DNA of 64,000 nucleotides from Carboxylicivirga linearis. Its GTDB lineage: Bacteria; Bacteroidota; Bacteroidia; Bacteroidales; Marinilabiliaceae. The notes beneath the pieces were generated by a model. That model did no database searches and was not told the origin of the DNA. It saw nothing but the letters and a program-made list of their open reading frames with translations. Position 1 is the stretch's first letter. The number at the start of each line of letters is the position of its first letter. The stretch covers positions 1 through 64,000 of the forward strand of contig NZ_JAGUCO010000005.1 of assembly GCF_018271995.1 (NCBI RefSeq), in the 5' to 3' direction. Position numbers and translations under genes: made by a program. Shown here piece after piece: positions 46,162 to 54,151 of the stretch.

Positions 46162-47436
46162 TTAATCTTTAAATCGATCGGGATGTGCCCAAAGACCCAT
46201 TGCCGGATTGGAAATATAATAAATTTCTTCGCCATCGGGCAGTTTATTGTATCCATCAACTAATTTGTCAGGGTTATACCGATCCATCATCTCATTCAAC
46301 GGAGCATACCTGAAGTTCACAGATTCAATTTCGTCTTTGGTTAAGTGGCCCGGACAATAAGTGATGGAGAAACGTCCTTCACTACTTCCATGCATCAGGT
46401 GAGCAGCAGCACCCAGATTGTTTTTTAGATCATCGTTTTCTTCAATGGCTTTAAGGGTTGCAGGTGTACCACAATAGCCATATTTTCGAATTAACTGATC
46501 GATGGTTGCATCTTCACCAAACTCTTTTAAAGCTGGAGCTAACACTATTAACTCAGCATTATCGGCCAGGGCCATTCGAGTTCGATAAATACTTTTATTT
46601 CCCAACCAGGTACTTTTAAACTCTGAAGGATCGAGATAAACAACTACTTTTTTTAGTGGTTTTTCAACCATCTTAAAATTAACTTTTAATGATAAAGCAG
46701 CTGCTTGTTCAAAAACTTCAACATCGTCGCCAACAAAAAGTCCGCGAGTTACTGATTGACCACTTTCGTCTTTTCCAATAACAGTAAGAACATACAAAAT
46801 GGGCAAATGGTTTGTAAAATTATCGGATGCATAATTTAAAAGCTGACGCACAGGTGACTGTGTCCGGCCCATTATACGTTCCATACCATAAGCAGCGCCT
46901 ACAAAATGACTTTTATTGATGCCCTCTGATCCGCCGGTACCCACAAAAATGTTTTTGTTGTAGTTGGCCATTCCAATTACTTCATGCGGTACTACCTGGC
47001 CAATGGACAAAATCAGATCGTGACCTCCGTTGAGAAGCATTTTGTTTACCTGAGCAGGCCAGGTGTAATTCACCAATCCTTCAGTTGCTTCAGAAACATA
47101 ATCTGCAGGAATTTCGCCAACGGTAACCACATCATTTCGCCAGTCGTGAACTCTGAAAAGTGAAGAAGGTACACCTTTAAACATATGGTCAATCTCTTCA
47201 GCGGTCATTGCAGCATGTGTTCCTAATGCAGGAAGGACATCTGTGAGTCGTTCTTTGAAATACTCGTACGTAAAAGTGGTTAATTCACCGGCTTTTGAAT
47301 GATAACGCGTATAATCGGGCGGTATAGCTAAAACTTTTTCTTTGGTTCCAATTTTATCAAGAGCTTCAAATAATCCCGATTGTAAATCAGCATCACTTAA
47401 AACCGTAGTTTCCGATCCTTTTTGATAATAAATCAT
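46162..47436 (-). CDS. LarA-family nickel-pincer 2-hydroxyacid racemase/epimerase
   Basis: 424 residues of the DUF2088/LarA superfamily. His151, Lys161 and His177 (in VVPHEVIGMANYNKN and INKSHFVG) have exactly the spacing of LarA His174, Lys184 and His200, which hold the nickel pincer cofactor; His97 in FRVHDWRND is the likely second catalytic base. The position equal to LarA Arg75, which binds the lactate carboxylate, is Ala in GTHAAMT, so lactate is unlikely. Reported superfamily members include a D-gluconate 2-epimerase, which fits the gnd gene next door. The cofactor needs LarB, LarC and LarE, which are not in this window. It lies 21 bp after the pfkB gene and 21 bp before gnd. Confidence 0.85.
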   Translation of the reverse strand: MIYYQKGSETTVLSDADLQSGLFEALDKIGTKEKVLAIPPDYTRYHSKAGELTTFTYEYFKERLTDVLPALGTHAAMTAEEIDHMFKGVPSSLFRVHDWRNDVVTVGEIPADYVSEATEGLVNYTWPAQVNKMLLNGGHDLILSIGQVVPHEVIGMANYNKNIFVGTGGSEGINKSHFVGAAYGMERIMGRTQSPVRQLLNYASDNFTNHLPILYVLTVIGKDESGQSVTRGLFVGDDVEVFEQAAALSLKVNFKMVEKPLKKVVVYLDPSEFKSTWLGNKSIYRTRMALADNAELIVLAPALKEFGEDATIDQLIRKYGYCGTPATLKAIEENDDLKNNLGAAAHLMHGSSEGRFSITYCPGHLTKDEIESVNFRYAPLNEMMDRYNPDKLVDGYNKLPDGEEIYYISNPAMGLWAHPDRFKD

Positions 47437-47457
47437 TGCTGTTGTTTTACTTGATAA

Positions 47458-48537
47458 TTATCGTTGAACACGCGCATTACCTTCCCAAATACTCCAAACC
47501 ATTGCCTCGTCGGCAGGTTGAGCATAGTCAGTAAGAAATGTGGTTGCCAAAGCTCCGGATGCCCATCCAAATTGCATGGCTTTTTCTGATGGCATTTCTT
47601 TAAGAACACCATAGAGCAGTCCTCCAACAAATCCGTCGCCGCCTCCAATGCGATCTAATACGTTGATTTGGCGAGGTTCAATTACATGCCAGTTTGTATC
47701 TTCAAGCATAATAGCACCCCATAGGTGTTGGTTGGTATTAATTACTTCGCGTAATGTAGTTGCAAAAATTGATGCTCCCGGATAAGTTGCCTTTACACGG
47801 GTAATCATCTCTTTAAAACTATTTATTTTTGATTGCAGTCCTTCACCACCGGCTTCAGGACCTTCAATGCCCAGGCAAAGTTGGAAGTCTTCTTCATTTC
47901 CAACCAATATGTCAGAAACAGATGCAATCTCTGAGAAGATCTCTGCTAATTCTTTTTCGCGCCCCTTCCAGAAGGTAGCTCTGTAATTCAAGTCAAACGC
48001 TATTCGCGTTCCGTGTTTCTTTGCAGCTCTGGCTAGCTCTAGACAAAACTGACTGGTTTCTGGTGAAAGAGCAGCTATTAATCCTGAAAGATGAACAATC
48101 TGAACGCCTTCTTCACCAAATAGTTTCTCCAGATCAAAATCTTTGATGCTTAATGTGCGACCTACCTCACCGGCTCGATCGTTTTGAACACGGGGACCTC
48201 TTGATCCATATCCACTATCAGCAATATTAAACTGATGACGATATCCCCATGGACCGCCCTGTGGTACTTCCGGACCTTCGAAGTCCATATGACGGGCTTT
48301 AAGATTACTTTTGATGAACTCAGCAACCGGACTAGCCTGAACAAATTTGGTTAATACCTTAACGGGTAATCCCAGATATGAAGAAATGCTGGCCACATTG
48401 GTTTCGGCACTGGTTGCATACATGGTAAACTGATCGCTGCTATGTACTGGCTGACCATTGGGCGGAGTAATACGTACACCCATGCTGGTGGGGACTACTA
48501 AAGCGTATTTGCAATTGTTTTTTAATTGAATACTCAT
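47458..48537 (-). CDS. PfkB family sugar-acid kinase
   Basis: 359 residues of the ribokinase/PfkB family. The C-terminal signature DRIGGGDGFVGGLLYG carries the catalytic aspartate and anion hole, and AFDLNYRATFWKG and LVGNEEDFQL match the 2-keto-3-deoxygluconate-kinase-like subgroup. The N-terminus (SMGVRITPPNGQ) is divergent, and the protein shares only the core with the KdgK at 50372-51409. A second KDG kinase seems redundant. Its position directly before larA and gnd suggests that it phosphorylates gluconate or another hexonate, but this is inference. The cognate promoter may lie in the 97-bp gap after the SDR gene. Confidence 0.85.
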   Translation of the reverse strand: MSIQLKNNCKYALVVPTSMGVRITPPNGQPVHSSDQFTMYATSAETNVASISSYLGLPVKVLTKFVQASPVAEFIKSNLKARHMDFEGPEVPQGGPWGYRHQFNIADSGYGSRGPRVQNDRAGEVGRTLSIKDFDLEKLFGEEGVQIVHLSGLIAALSPETSQFCLELARAAKKHGTRIAFDLNYRATFWKGREKELAEIFSEIASVSDILVGNEEDFQLCLGIEGPEAGGEGLQSKINSFKEMITRVKATYPGASIFATTLREVINTNQHLWGAIMLEDTNWHVIEPRQINVLDRIGGGDGFVGGLLYGVLKEMPSEKAMQFGWASGALATTFLTDYAQPADEAMVWSIWEGNARVQR

Positions 48538-48634
48538 TGTTTTTTGATCTAAGGGTTTACTATTGTCCGGGAAGGTAGCAGCAAAAGGATTTAACCTAAT
48601 GCTGCTATGGGTTCATGTTTAAATATGCATTTAT

Positions 48635-49474
48635 TTATACGCCACTAAAGGCGCTAAAACCTCCATCAACAGGTACTACTACTCCGGTAACGAATTTTGA
48701 CCAGTCGGAAACCAGATATAATAAAGTTCCCGCTAGTTCGTCGGCATCGCCATAACGTCCCATTGGAGTGTTGTTAATGATTTTCTGACCACGTGGAGTT
48801 GGTGCTTCTGTTTTTTCATCCACCAATAAAAAACGGTTTTGATTGGTTAAGAAGAAACCAGGTGCAATTGCATTCACTCTAATGCCTGTTTGAGCAAAGT
48901 GAACCGCCATCCATTGTGTGAAATTGTTAATAGCCGCTTTAGCTGCCGAATAAGCAGGTATTTTAGTAAGCGGGGTATAACTATTCATGGATGAGATATT
49001 AATTACCACCCCACTTTTTTTATCCAACATATCTTTTGTAAAAATCAAAGAGGGTAGGAGCGTACCTTTGAAATTCAGGTCGAAAACATTATCGAATCCT
49101 TCCATCTGCAAACCATAAAAGGTTTTTTCCAAATCAGAAATATTCTCATCTGTAATCATTTCAGCCTGGGTTGTTGCAGAGGCTGCATTACCTCCAGCTC
49201 CATTAATCAGAAAGTCTATCGTACCTAATTCCTGATGTATGATATCAAGAGCTTTTTCAAGAGACTCTTTGTTTAATACATCAGCCGATATACCAACTGA
49301 TTTAGCTCCAAATGTACTTTCAATATCATTAGCAACTTTATCAGCTGACTCCTGATTACGATTTAAAATGGCCGTTTTAACACCTTTTGATGCTAAACCT
49401 CTGGCCATGGCAGAACAGAGTATTCCTGATCCACCGGTAATTACCGCTACTTTGTTTTTTACATTTAATTCCAT
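48635..49474 (-). CDS. uxuB: SDR-family D-mannonate oxidoreductase (fructuronate reductase, UxuB type)
   Basis: 279-residue classical short-chain dehydrogenase: cofactor motif TGGSGILCSAMA, NGAGGNAASATTQ after strand 4, catalytic Ser in INISSMNSY and Tyr/Lys in PAYSAAKAAI. The insert between the NGAGGN motif and the next helix, and the overall length, match the Bacillus YjmF/UxuB type that reduces fructuronate to D-mannonate, rather than the polyol-dehydrogenase type of UxuB. It starts 3 bp after the KDPG aldolase stop. No mannonate dehydratase (UxuA) gene is present in the window, leaving the fate of mannonate open. A gluconate 5-dehydrogenase-like role is the main alternative. Confidence 0.82.
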   Translation of the reverse strand: MELNVKNKVAVITGGSGILCSAMARGLASKGVKTAILNRNQESADKVANDIESTFGAKSVGISADVLNKESLEKALDIIHQELGTIDFLINGAGGNAASATTQAEMITDENISDLEKTFYGLQMEGFDNVFDLNFKGTLLPSLIFTKDMLDKKSGVVINISSMNSYTPLTKIPAYSAAKAAINNFTQWMAVHFAQTGIRVNAIAPGFFLTNQNRFLLVDEKTEAPTPRGQKIINNTPMGRYGDADELAGTLLYLVSDWSKFVTGVVVPVDGGFSAFSGV

Positions 49475-49477
49475 GGA

Positions 49478-50149
49478 TTACTTCTTTACTTCTTGGATAT
49501 TAGCTATTAATTCTTTTGCCTTTTCAGCAAGTGCAGAATAGTTTTTAGCTTCCATAATATCCTTAGGGAAAAGATTAGATCCCATACCAACGCAAGTTAC
49601 ACCTGCATCAAACCATTTTTTCAGGTTTTCTTTTTCAGTGGTTACACCTCCGGTTGGCATAATGTCGGTCCAAGGCATTGGAGCTTTAACAGCCTTAACA
49701 AATGAAGGACCTCCGATTTCAGACGCTGGAAATACTTTTACTACTTCTGCACCCAACTCCTGGGCTTTATTTATTTCTGAGATTGTACCACATCCTGGAG
49801 ACCACATTATTTTTCTGCGGTTACAGATGCGAGCCATATTTTCATTCAATAATGGAGCAACAATAAAATTGGCACCAGCCTGAATATACAAAGCAGTAGT
49901 TGCTTCTTCAACAATTGACCCTGCACCTAGTATCATGCCAGGTAATTCTTTTAAAGCATACTTGTTTAATTCGCTGAATAACTCATGAGCAAAATCGCCA
50001 CGATTAACAAATTCAAATACACGAATGCCGCCTTCGTAACAGGCTTTCAATACATTTTTACAAACATCAATGTCAGCATTGAAAAATACAGGAACAACAC
50101 CTGTTTCTTTCATTGCTGTAAATACTTCTATTCTTGAATATTTTGCCAT
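49478..50149 (-). CDS. eda: KDPG/KHG aldolase
   Basis: 223 residues from the ATG at 50149 (MAKYSRIEVFTAMKETGVVPVF); an upstream ATG at 50203 would add 18 residues that run through an inverted repeat and is unlikely. Class I aldolase of the KDPG family: catalytic Glu in FEFVNRG, phosphate-binding PTGGVTTE and Schiff-base Lys in VVKVFPASEIGGP. It splits 2-keto-3-deoxy-6-phosphogluconate into pyruvate and glyceraldehyde 3-phosphate, the last step shared by the galacturonate and unsaturated-uronate branches. It precedes the uxuB-type SDR gene by 3 bp and is separated from kdgK by 222 bp that contain a large inverted repeat and a 21-bp-spaced direct repeat. Confidence 0.93.
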   Translation of the reverse strand: MAKYSRIEVFTAMKETGVVPVFFNADIDVCKNVLKACYEGGIRVFEFVNRGDFAHELFSELNKYALKELPGMILGAGSIVEEATTALYIQAGANFIVAPLLNENMARICNRRKIMWSPGCGTISEINKAQELGAEVVKVFPASEIGGPSFVKAVKAPMPWTDIMPTGGVTTEKENLKKWFDAGVTCVGMGSNLFPKDIMEAKNYSALAEKAKELIANIQEVKK

Positions 50150-50164
50150 TTTTCTGTGAAATAA

Positions 50165-50227
50165 AACAAGCCGGAGAAAGTATATGTTAACATGCTCCTC
50201 CAAGAAATGACTTAGCTCCGGCTTGTT
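50165..50227 (-). repeat. 12-bp inverted repeat with long loop between kdgK and eda
   Basis: Perfect arms aacaagccggag (50165-50176) and ctccggcttgtt (50216-50227) enclose 39 bases. On the minus strand the second arm is followed by ttatttc and then the eda start 16 bp later. It could be a terminator for uxaC-kdgK with an unusually long loop, or a leader structure of the eda message. Confidence 0.6.
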
Positions 50228-50287
50228 ATTATAAATTTATTGTTTCAGTCCGAAGTCCTATGTATCCATCCGCCATAAATGTCAAAC

Positions 50288-50336
50288 TAAAGTTATAAAT
50301 GAAAGTCTTGATACTTATGTCTTACATCTTGATACT
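50288..50336 (-). promoter_or_regulatory. Candidate eda promoter with 21-bp-spaced direct repeats
   Basis: The 10-mer tcttgatact occurs at 50306-50315 and again at 50327-50336, a period of exactly 21 bp. On the minus strand a TAACTTTA element (50295-50288, 7 of 8 matches to TAnnTTTG) lies 10 bp beyond the proximal copy. The geometry is that of AraC-type activator half-sites next to a promoter. Confidence 0.45.
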
Positions 50337-50371
50337 AAGAAAATACTTCTACCTTAAAACTTCTGCTTTAT

Positions 50372-51409
50372 TTATCGTGATACCCTACCAGAGGCGTCGC
50401 CACCCATTAATTTTTCAACTTCTTCAACAGTTACCTGGTTGAAATCACCGTGAATGGTGTGTTTCAAACAAGATGCAGCAGTTGCGAAATTAATGGCGCT
50501 TTGATCATCCCCTTCGTAAGCAATTAAACCATAGATTAATCCACCCATAAATGAATCACCACCGCCTACACGGTCAACAATGTGAGTGATTTGGTAAGTT
50601 GGTGCCTGGAAAAGGTTTTTACCATCGTAAATTACACCCGACCAGCTGTTGTGGTTGGCACTAACTGAACCACGAAGTGTAGTAATCACTTTGTTAACGC
50701 GTGGATATTGTTTCATGATTTGTTGAGATACACTTCTGTATGCCTCAGCTTCTACATGTCCACCTGTTACATCAACACCTTCTGGTTTAATGCCTAATAC
50801 CATCTCGGCATCTTCTTCGTTACCCAAAACAATGTCGCAACCAGCTACTAATTCTGGCATCACTTCAGCCGCTGTTTTACCATATTTCCAAAGATTCTTG
50901 CGATAGTTTAAGTCACAAGTAACGGTAACGCCCATTTTGTTGGCAGTTTGAATAGCTTCTAAACAAACATCGGCAGCACCTTGCGAAATAGCAGGAGTAA
51001 TTCCAGTCCAGTGGAAAAAGTCTGCATCCTTTAAGATCTCTTCCCAATTAAACATTCCTTTGGTTACCTCAGAAATGGCTGAGTTAGCACGGTCGTATAC
51101 AACTTTACTGGCACGAGCTACAGCTCCAGTTTCCAGGAAATAAATTCCTAAACGATCTCCACCTTGAAGTATTTTATCGGTTTTAACACCATACTTCTGA
51201 AGCTCCATTTGACAAGCTCTGCCAATATCATTTTTAGGAAGACGTGTAACAAAAGAAGAATCAATGCCATAGTTGGCCAATGAAACGGCTACATTTGCTT
51301 CGCCACCACCGTAGGTAGCTTCAAATGATGTAGCTTGATTAAAACGCTCGTAACGTGGTGTGGCCAAGCGCAACATGATTTCTCCGAAAGAGACTACTTT
51401 CTTTGACAT
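50372..51409 (-). CDS. kdgK: 2-Keto-3-deoxygluconate kinase
   Basis: 345 residues of the PfkB family. It begins VVSFGEIMLRLATPRYERF with the substrate-binding segment YGGGEANVAVSLANYG, and ends with the catalytic signature DRVGGGDSFMGGLIYG. Both match bacterial KDG kinases, which phosphorylate 2-keto-3-deoxygluconate to KDPG for the aldolase encoded just downstream. It starts 4 bp after the uxaC stop, so the two are co-transcribed. Full length for the family and cytoplasmic. The second, more divergent PfkB protein at 47458-48537 shares only the core motifs. Confidence 0.93.
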   Translation of the reverse strand: MSKKVVSFGEIMLRLATPRYERFNQATSFEATYGGGEANVAVSLANYGIDSSFVTRLPKNDIGRACQMELQKYGVKTDKILQGGDRLGIYFLETGAVARASKVVYDRANSAISEVTKGMFNWEEILKDADFFHWTGITPAISQGAADVCLEAIQTANKMGVTVTCDLNYRKNLWKYGKTAAEVMPELVAGCDIVLGNEEDAEMVLGIKPEGVDVTGGHVEAEAYRSVSQQIMKQYPRVNKVITTLRGSVSANHNSWSGVIYDGKNLFQAPTYQITHIVDRVGGGDSFMGGLIYGLIAYEGDDQSAINFATAASCLKHTIHGDFNQVTVEEVEKLMGGDASGRVSR

Positions 51410-51413
51410 TTTA

Positions 51414-52814
51414 TTAAAAATTAAAATATGATTTTGCGTTTTTGTAAGAAACCCCTTCTACCATTTGTTTTAGAATGGTTTCGTCATTTGGAATTAATCC
51501 TTTTTCTACTTCTTTACCAAGGTGGTTACACACAATACGGCGGAAATATTCGTGACGAGGATAGGATAAGAAACTACGGCTATCAGTTACCATTCCAACA
51601 AAACGGCTTAATAAACCTAATGCAGAAAGATCCTGAAGGTGTTTTTCCATACCTGTTTTTTGATCAAGGAACCACCAGGCTGCTCCGTATTGTACTTTGC
51701 CCACTGTTGATCCGTCGTTGAAGTTACCACACATGGTTACCATCATCTCATTATCTGCCGGATTCAGGTTATAAAGAATAGTTTTAGATAACTGATCAGT
51801 TGTATCTAATAAATTCAGGAACTGAGACATTTTTAATGCATTCTGAGAGTTGTTAATTGAATCCCAACCTGTATCAGCACCCATTATATTGAATTTGCGA
51901 GTATTATTATTACGTAGTGCACCCACATGGAATTGTTGTGTCCATCCACGTTTGTGGTTCAATTTGGCTAACTCGGCCATCACACAGCATCTGTATTTTT
52001 CAGTTTCTTCTTCGTCAATTGTATTTCCTGCCATCAACTTTAAGAAGATTTTATTTACTTCATCTTCGGTGTATGGTGCAAAAAAGAATCGATCTGGTCC
52101 ACTGTCTGAAGCACGGCCTCCTAATTCATGAAAATAAGCATGACGACGATCTAAAGCTTCTATTAATTCAGTTAATGATGAAATAGCAATATCAGCTACC
52201 TCGCCTAATTTTTCGATATAAGCTTTAAATTGTACAGGGTCTTCGGTTTTAATTACATTATCAGCTCTGTAAGTAGGAACTACCTTAATGTGATATCCTT
52301 CGTCTTTTAGTTTTTTATGAAATTGAAGGTCGTCAGCAGGATCATCTGTAGTACCCACTACTTCAACATTCATCATCTCTAATAGCTTTCTTGTACTATA
52401 ATCCGGAGATTGAATCATTTCCTTAGTTGATTCAAATATTTTCTCAGCAGTAGCCGGAGAAAGCAGCTCTGTTACATTAAAGTGGCGTGCTAATTCAAGG
52501 TGAGTCCAATGATAAAGAGGATTACCAGCAGTAAAAGGAACTGTTTCGGCATACTTCATAAATTTTTCCTTGTCTGAAGCTTTACCGTTACAATAATGTT
52601 CGTCAATTCCGTTAATTCTCATGGCACGCCATTTATAATGGTCGCCTTCTAACCAAATTTGCCCCAAATTGTCGAATTGTCTGTCTTCAGCAATAAACTG
52701 AGGATTTAAGTGACAATGGAAGTCAATGATTGGTTGATTCTCTGAATATTCGTGGTATAATTTCTTTGCTGTTTCTGTTTCCAGAATGAAATCTTTGTGT
52801 ATAAATGATTGCAT
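51414..52814 (-). CDS. uxaC: Uronate isomerase UxaC
   Basis: 466 residues, full length for this amidohydrolase-like metalloenzyme. It has IIDFHCHLNPQFIAEDR near the N-terminus (metal-binding His-x-His), then VVGTTDDPADDLQFH, and FHVGALRNNNTRKF with MGADTGWDSINN in the second half. It converts galacturonate to tagaturonate and glucuronate to fructuronate, the entry step of both branches. It is the first gene of the minus-strand operon with kdgK and is divergent from the LacI gene at 53125. The 310-bp intergenic region carries LacI-type palindromes, so it is probably controlled by that LacI protein. Confidence 0.97.
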   Translation of the reverse strand: MQSFIHKDFILETETAKKLYHEYSENQPIIDFHCHLNPQFIAEDRQFDNLGQIWLEGDHYKWRAMRINGIDEHYCNGKASDKEKFMKYAETVPFTAGNPLYHWTHLELARHFNVTELLSPATAEKIFESTKEMIQSPDYSTRKLLEMMNVEVVGTTDDPADDLQFHKKLKDEGYHIKVVPTYRADNVIKTEDPVQFKAYIEKLGEVADIAISSLTELIEALDRRHAYFHELGGRASDSGPDRFFFAPYTEDEVNKIFLKLMAGNTIDEEETEKYRCCVMAELAKLNHKRGWTQQFHVGALRNNNTRKFNIMGADTGWDSINNSQNALKMSQFLNLLDTTDQLSKTILYNLNPADNEMMVTMCGNFNDGSTVGKVQYGAAWWFLDQKTGMEKHLQDLSALGLLSRFVGMVTDSRSFLSYPRHEYFRRIVCNHLGKEVEKGLIPNDETILKQMVEGVSYKNAKSYFNF

Positions 52815-52865
52815 CTTTAAATGATTTGAATTGTCATTAGCCGTTAACGAACACGAAGATGCAAC

Positions 52866-52882
52866 GCAAAAACATTTTTTGC
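52866..52882. promoter_or_regulatory. Palindromic operator candidate in front of uxaC
   Basis: A perfect 17-bp palindrome-like site, GCAAAAA-CAT-TTTTTGC, lies 52 bp upstream of the uxaC start. It is well placed to serve as an operator for the divergent LacI-type regulator. Confidence 0.45.
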
Positions 52883-53033
52883 AACATTTTCTCGATTAAT
52901 TTTTTCTTATAAAATTATTAAAGTGCAATGAAACAAGAAAATAAGGTTGTTATTTATATTTAATATTTTTTAAAATATTTTTATTGAATAAAATTGTCAA
53001 TTATTCGAATTGAAAAAAATATTGCAATAAAAC

Positions 53034-53063
53034 TTGCATTGTGTGCAAACGATTGTATTTTTG
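53034..53063 (+). promoter_or_regulatory. Promoter of the LacI-kduI operon with overlapping operator
   Basis: A TTG at 53034-53036 and TATTTTTG at 53056-53063 form a -33/-7 pair with a 19-bp spacer, matching the Bacteroidota consensus. The -33 lies in an inverted repeat TTGCA-N5-TGCAA (53034-53048). A LacI-like CAAACGATTG (53046-53055) directly precedes the -7 element. Confidence 0.6.
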
Positions 53064-53124
53064 TATATCATTAATGAAAATAACCATCATTTGATAAAAA
53101 ATGATGATTGATTAATGCCAGGTA

Positions 53125-54135
53125 ATGAAAAAAGTAACCATTAGCGATATAGCTAACAAATTAAATATGACCCCCTCAACCGTTTCAAGGGCTTTGGCTA
53201 ATAACAAACGTATTAGTGAAAGTACTCGAAAAAAGGTTCAGGATACTTCCAAAGAAATGGGATATCAACCCAATGTTATGGCAGCATCGTTGCGTAAAGG
53301 TACCAGCGATACGATTGGTATGATAGTACCTCGTATTAATCGTCATTTTTTTAGTAATGTTATAAGTGGGGTTGAAGAAATTTTAAATCCAGCTGGTTTT
53401 AATTTGGTGGTTATTCAGAGTGGAGAGTTGTTAAGTCGGGAGGTGAAAGCTGTTGAGTCGTTATTGCAAAACCGGGTAGGAGGGATTATTCTTTCCTTAT
53501 CGCTTCAGACAAATACATTTGAACATCTGCAAGATGTGGTGAAGCATAATACTCCGTTGGTGCAGTTTGATAGGGTGACCAAAAGTTTACCCGGATCGAA
53601 AATTACTAATGATAATTACACCGGAGGGTATTTAGCAACACGTCATTTAATCAAATGTGGTTTTAAGCATGTTGCGCATTTTAGTGGAAGTTATAAATTA
53701 CGCGCTTATCGTGAGAGAAAGGCTGGTTATATAGCTGCTTTGGAAGAAGCAGGCATGAGGGTTGATGAAAAGCTTATAGTGGATGATGTTATTACCCGTG
53801 AGGCTGGATATTCACAAATACATAAGTTGGTGATGCGTACCAATGCTGATGCTGTTTTTTGTGCAGGAGATTACAGTGCTTTAGGTGCTATGGAAGGCTT
53901 AAAATCGTTGGGTTATCATATTCCTGATCAGTTTGGTATTGTTGGTTTTGCCAATGAGCCATTTTCAGAATTGATGGATCCATCATTGTCATCTGTTGAG
54001 CAAAATGCTTTGGAAATGGGAAATAAAGTTGCAGCTGCAATGATAAAAGCAATACAAAAAGAAGAAGTTCCTGAAGAGGAAGTAATTCCTGTTCGTTTTA
54101 TTGGTAGAAGTTCTTCTTGGAAAGATTATAAATAA
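53125..54135 (+). CDS. LacI family regulator of the unsaturated-uronate operon
   Basis: 336 residues. It starts MKKVTISDIANKLNMTPSTVSRALANNKRIS, a canonical LacI helix-turn-helix, then the hinge NVMAASLRKG and a ligand domain of the CcpA/PurR type (IGMIVPRINRHFFSNVISGV ... DQFGIVGFANEPFSELMDP). It is the first gene of a five-gene operon with kduI 16 bp downstream, so it is autoregulated, and it lies divergent from uxaC. The natural effector may be KDG or another intermediate of uronate breakdown, as in other pectin regulators; this is inference. Operator-like palindromes lie on both sides of its promoter. Confidence 0.92.
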   Translation: MKKVTISDIANKLNMTPSTVSRALANNKRISESTRKKVQDTSKEMGYQPNVMAASLRKGTSDTIGMIVPRINRHFFSNVISGVEEILNPAGFNLVVIQSGELLSREVKAVESLLQNRVGGIILSLSLQTNTFEHLQDVVKHNTPLVQFDRVTKSLPGSKITNDNYTGGYLATRHLIKCGFKHVAHFSGSYKLRAYRERKAGYIAALEEAGMRVDEKLIVDDVITREAGYSQIHKLVMRTNADAVFCAGDYSALGAMEGLKSLGYHIPDQFGIVGFANEPFSELMDPSLSSVEQNALEMGNKVAAAMIKAIQKEEVPEEEVIPVRFIGRSSSWKDYK

Positions 54136-54151
54136 CTGAAAATTTAATATT

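Noticed and set aside
46162-47436. Lactate racemase as the annotation
   Set aside because: Cofactor residues fit LarA, but the lactate-binding Arg position is Ala and the context is hexonate metabolism, so only the superfamily is claimed.
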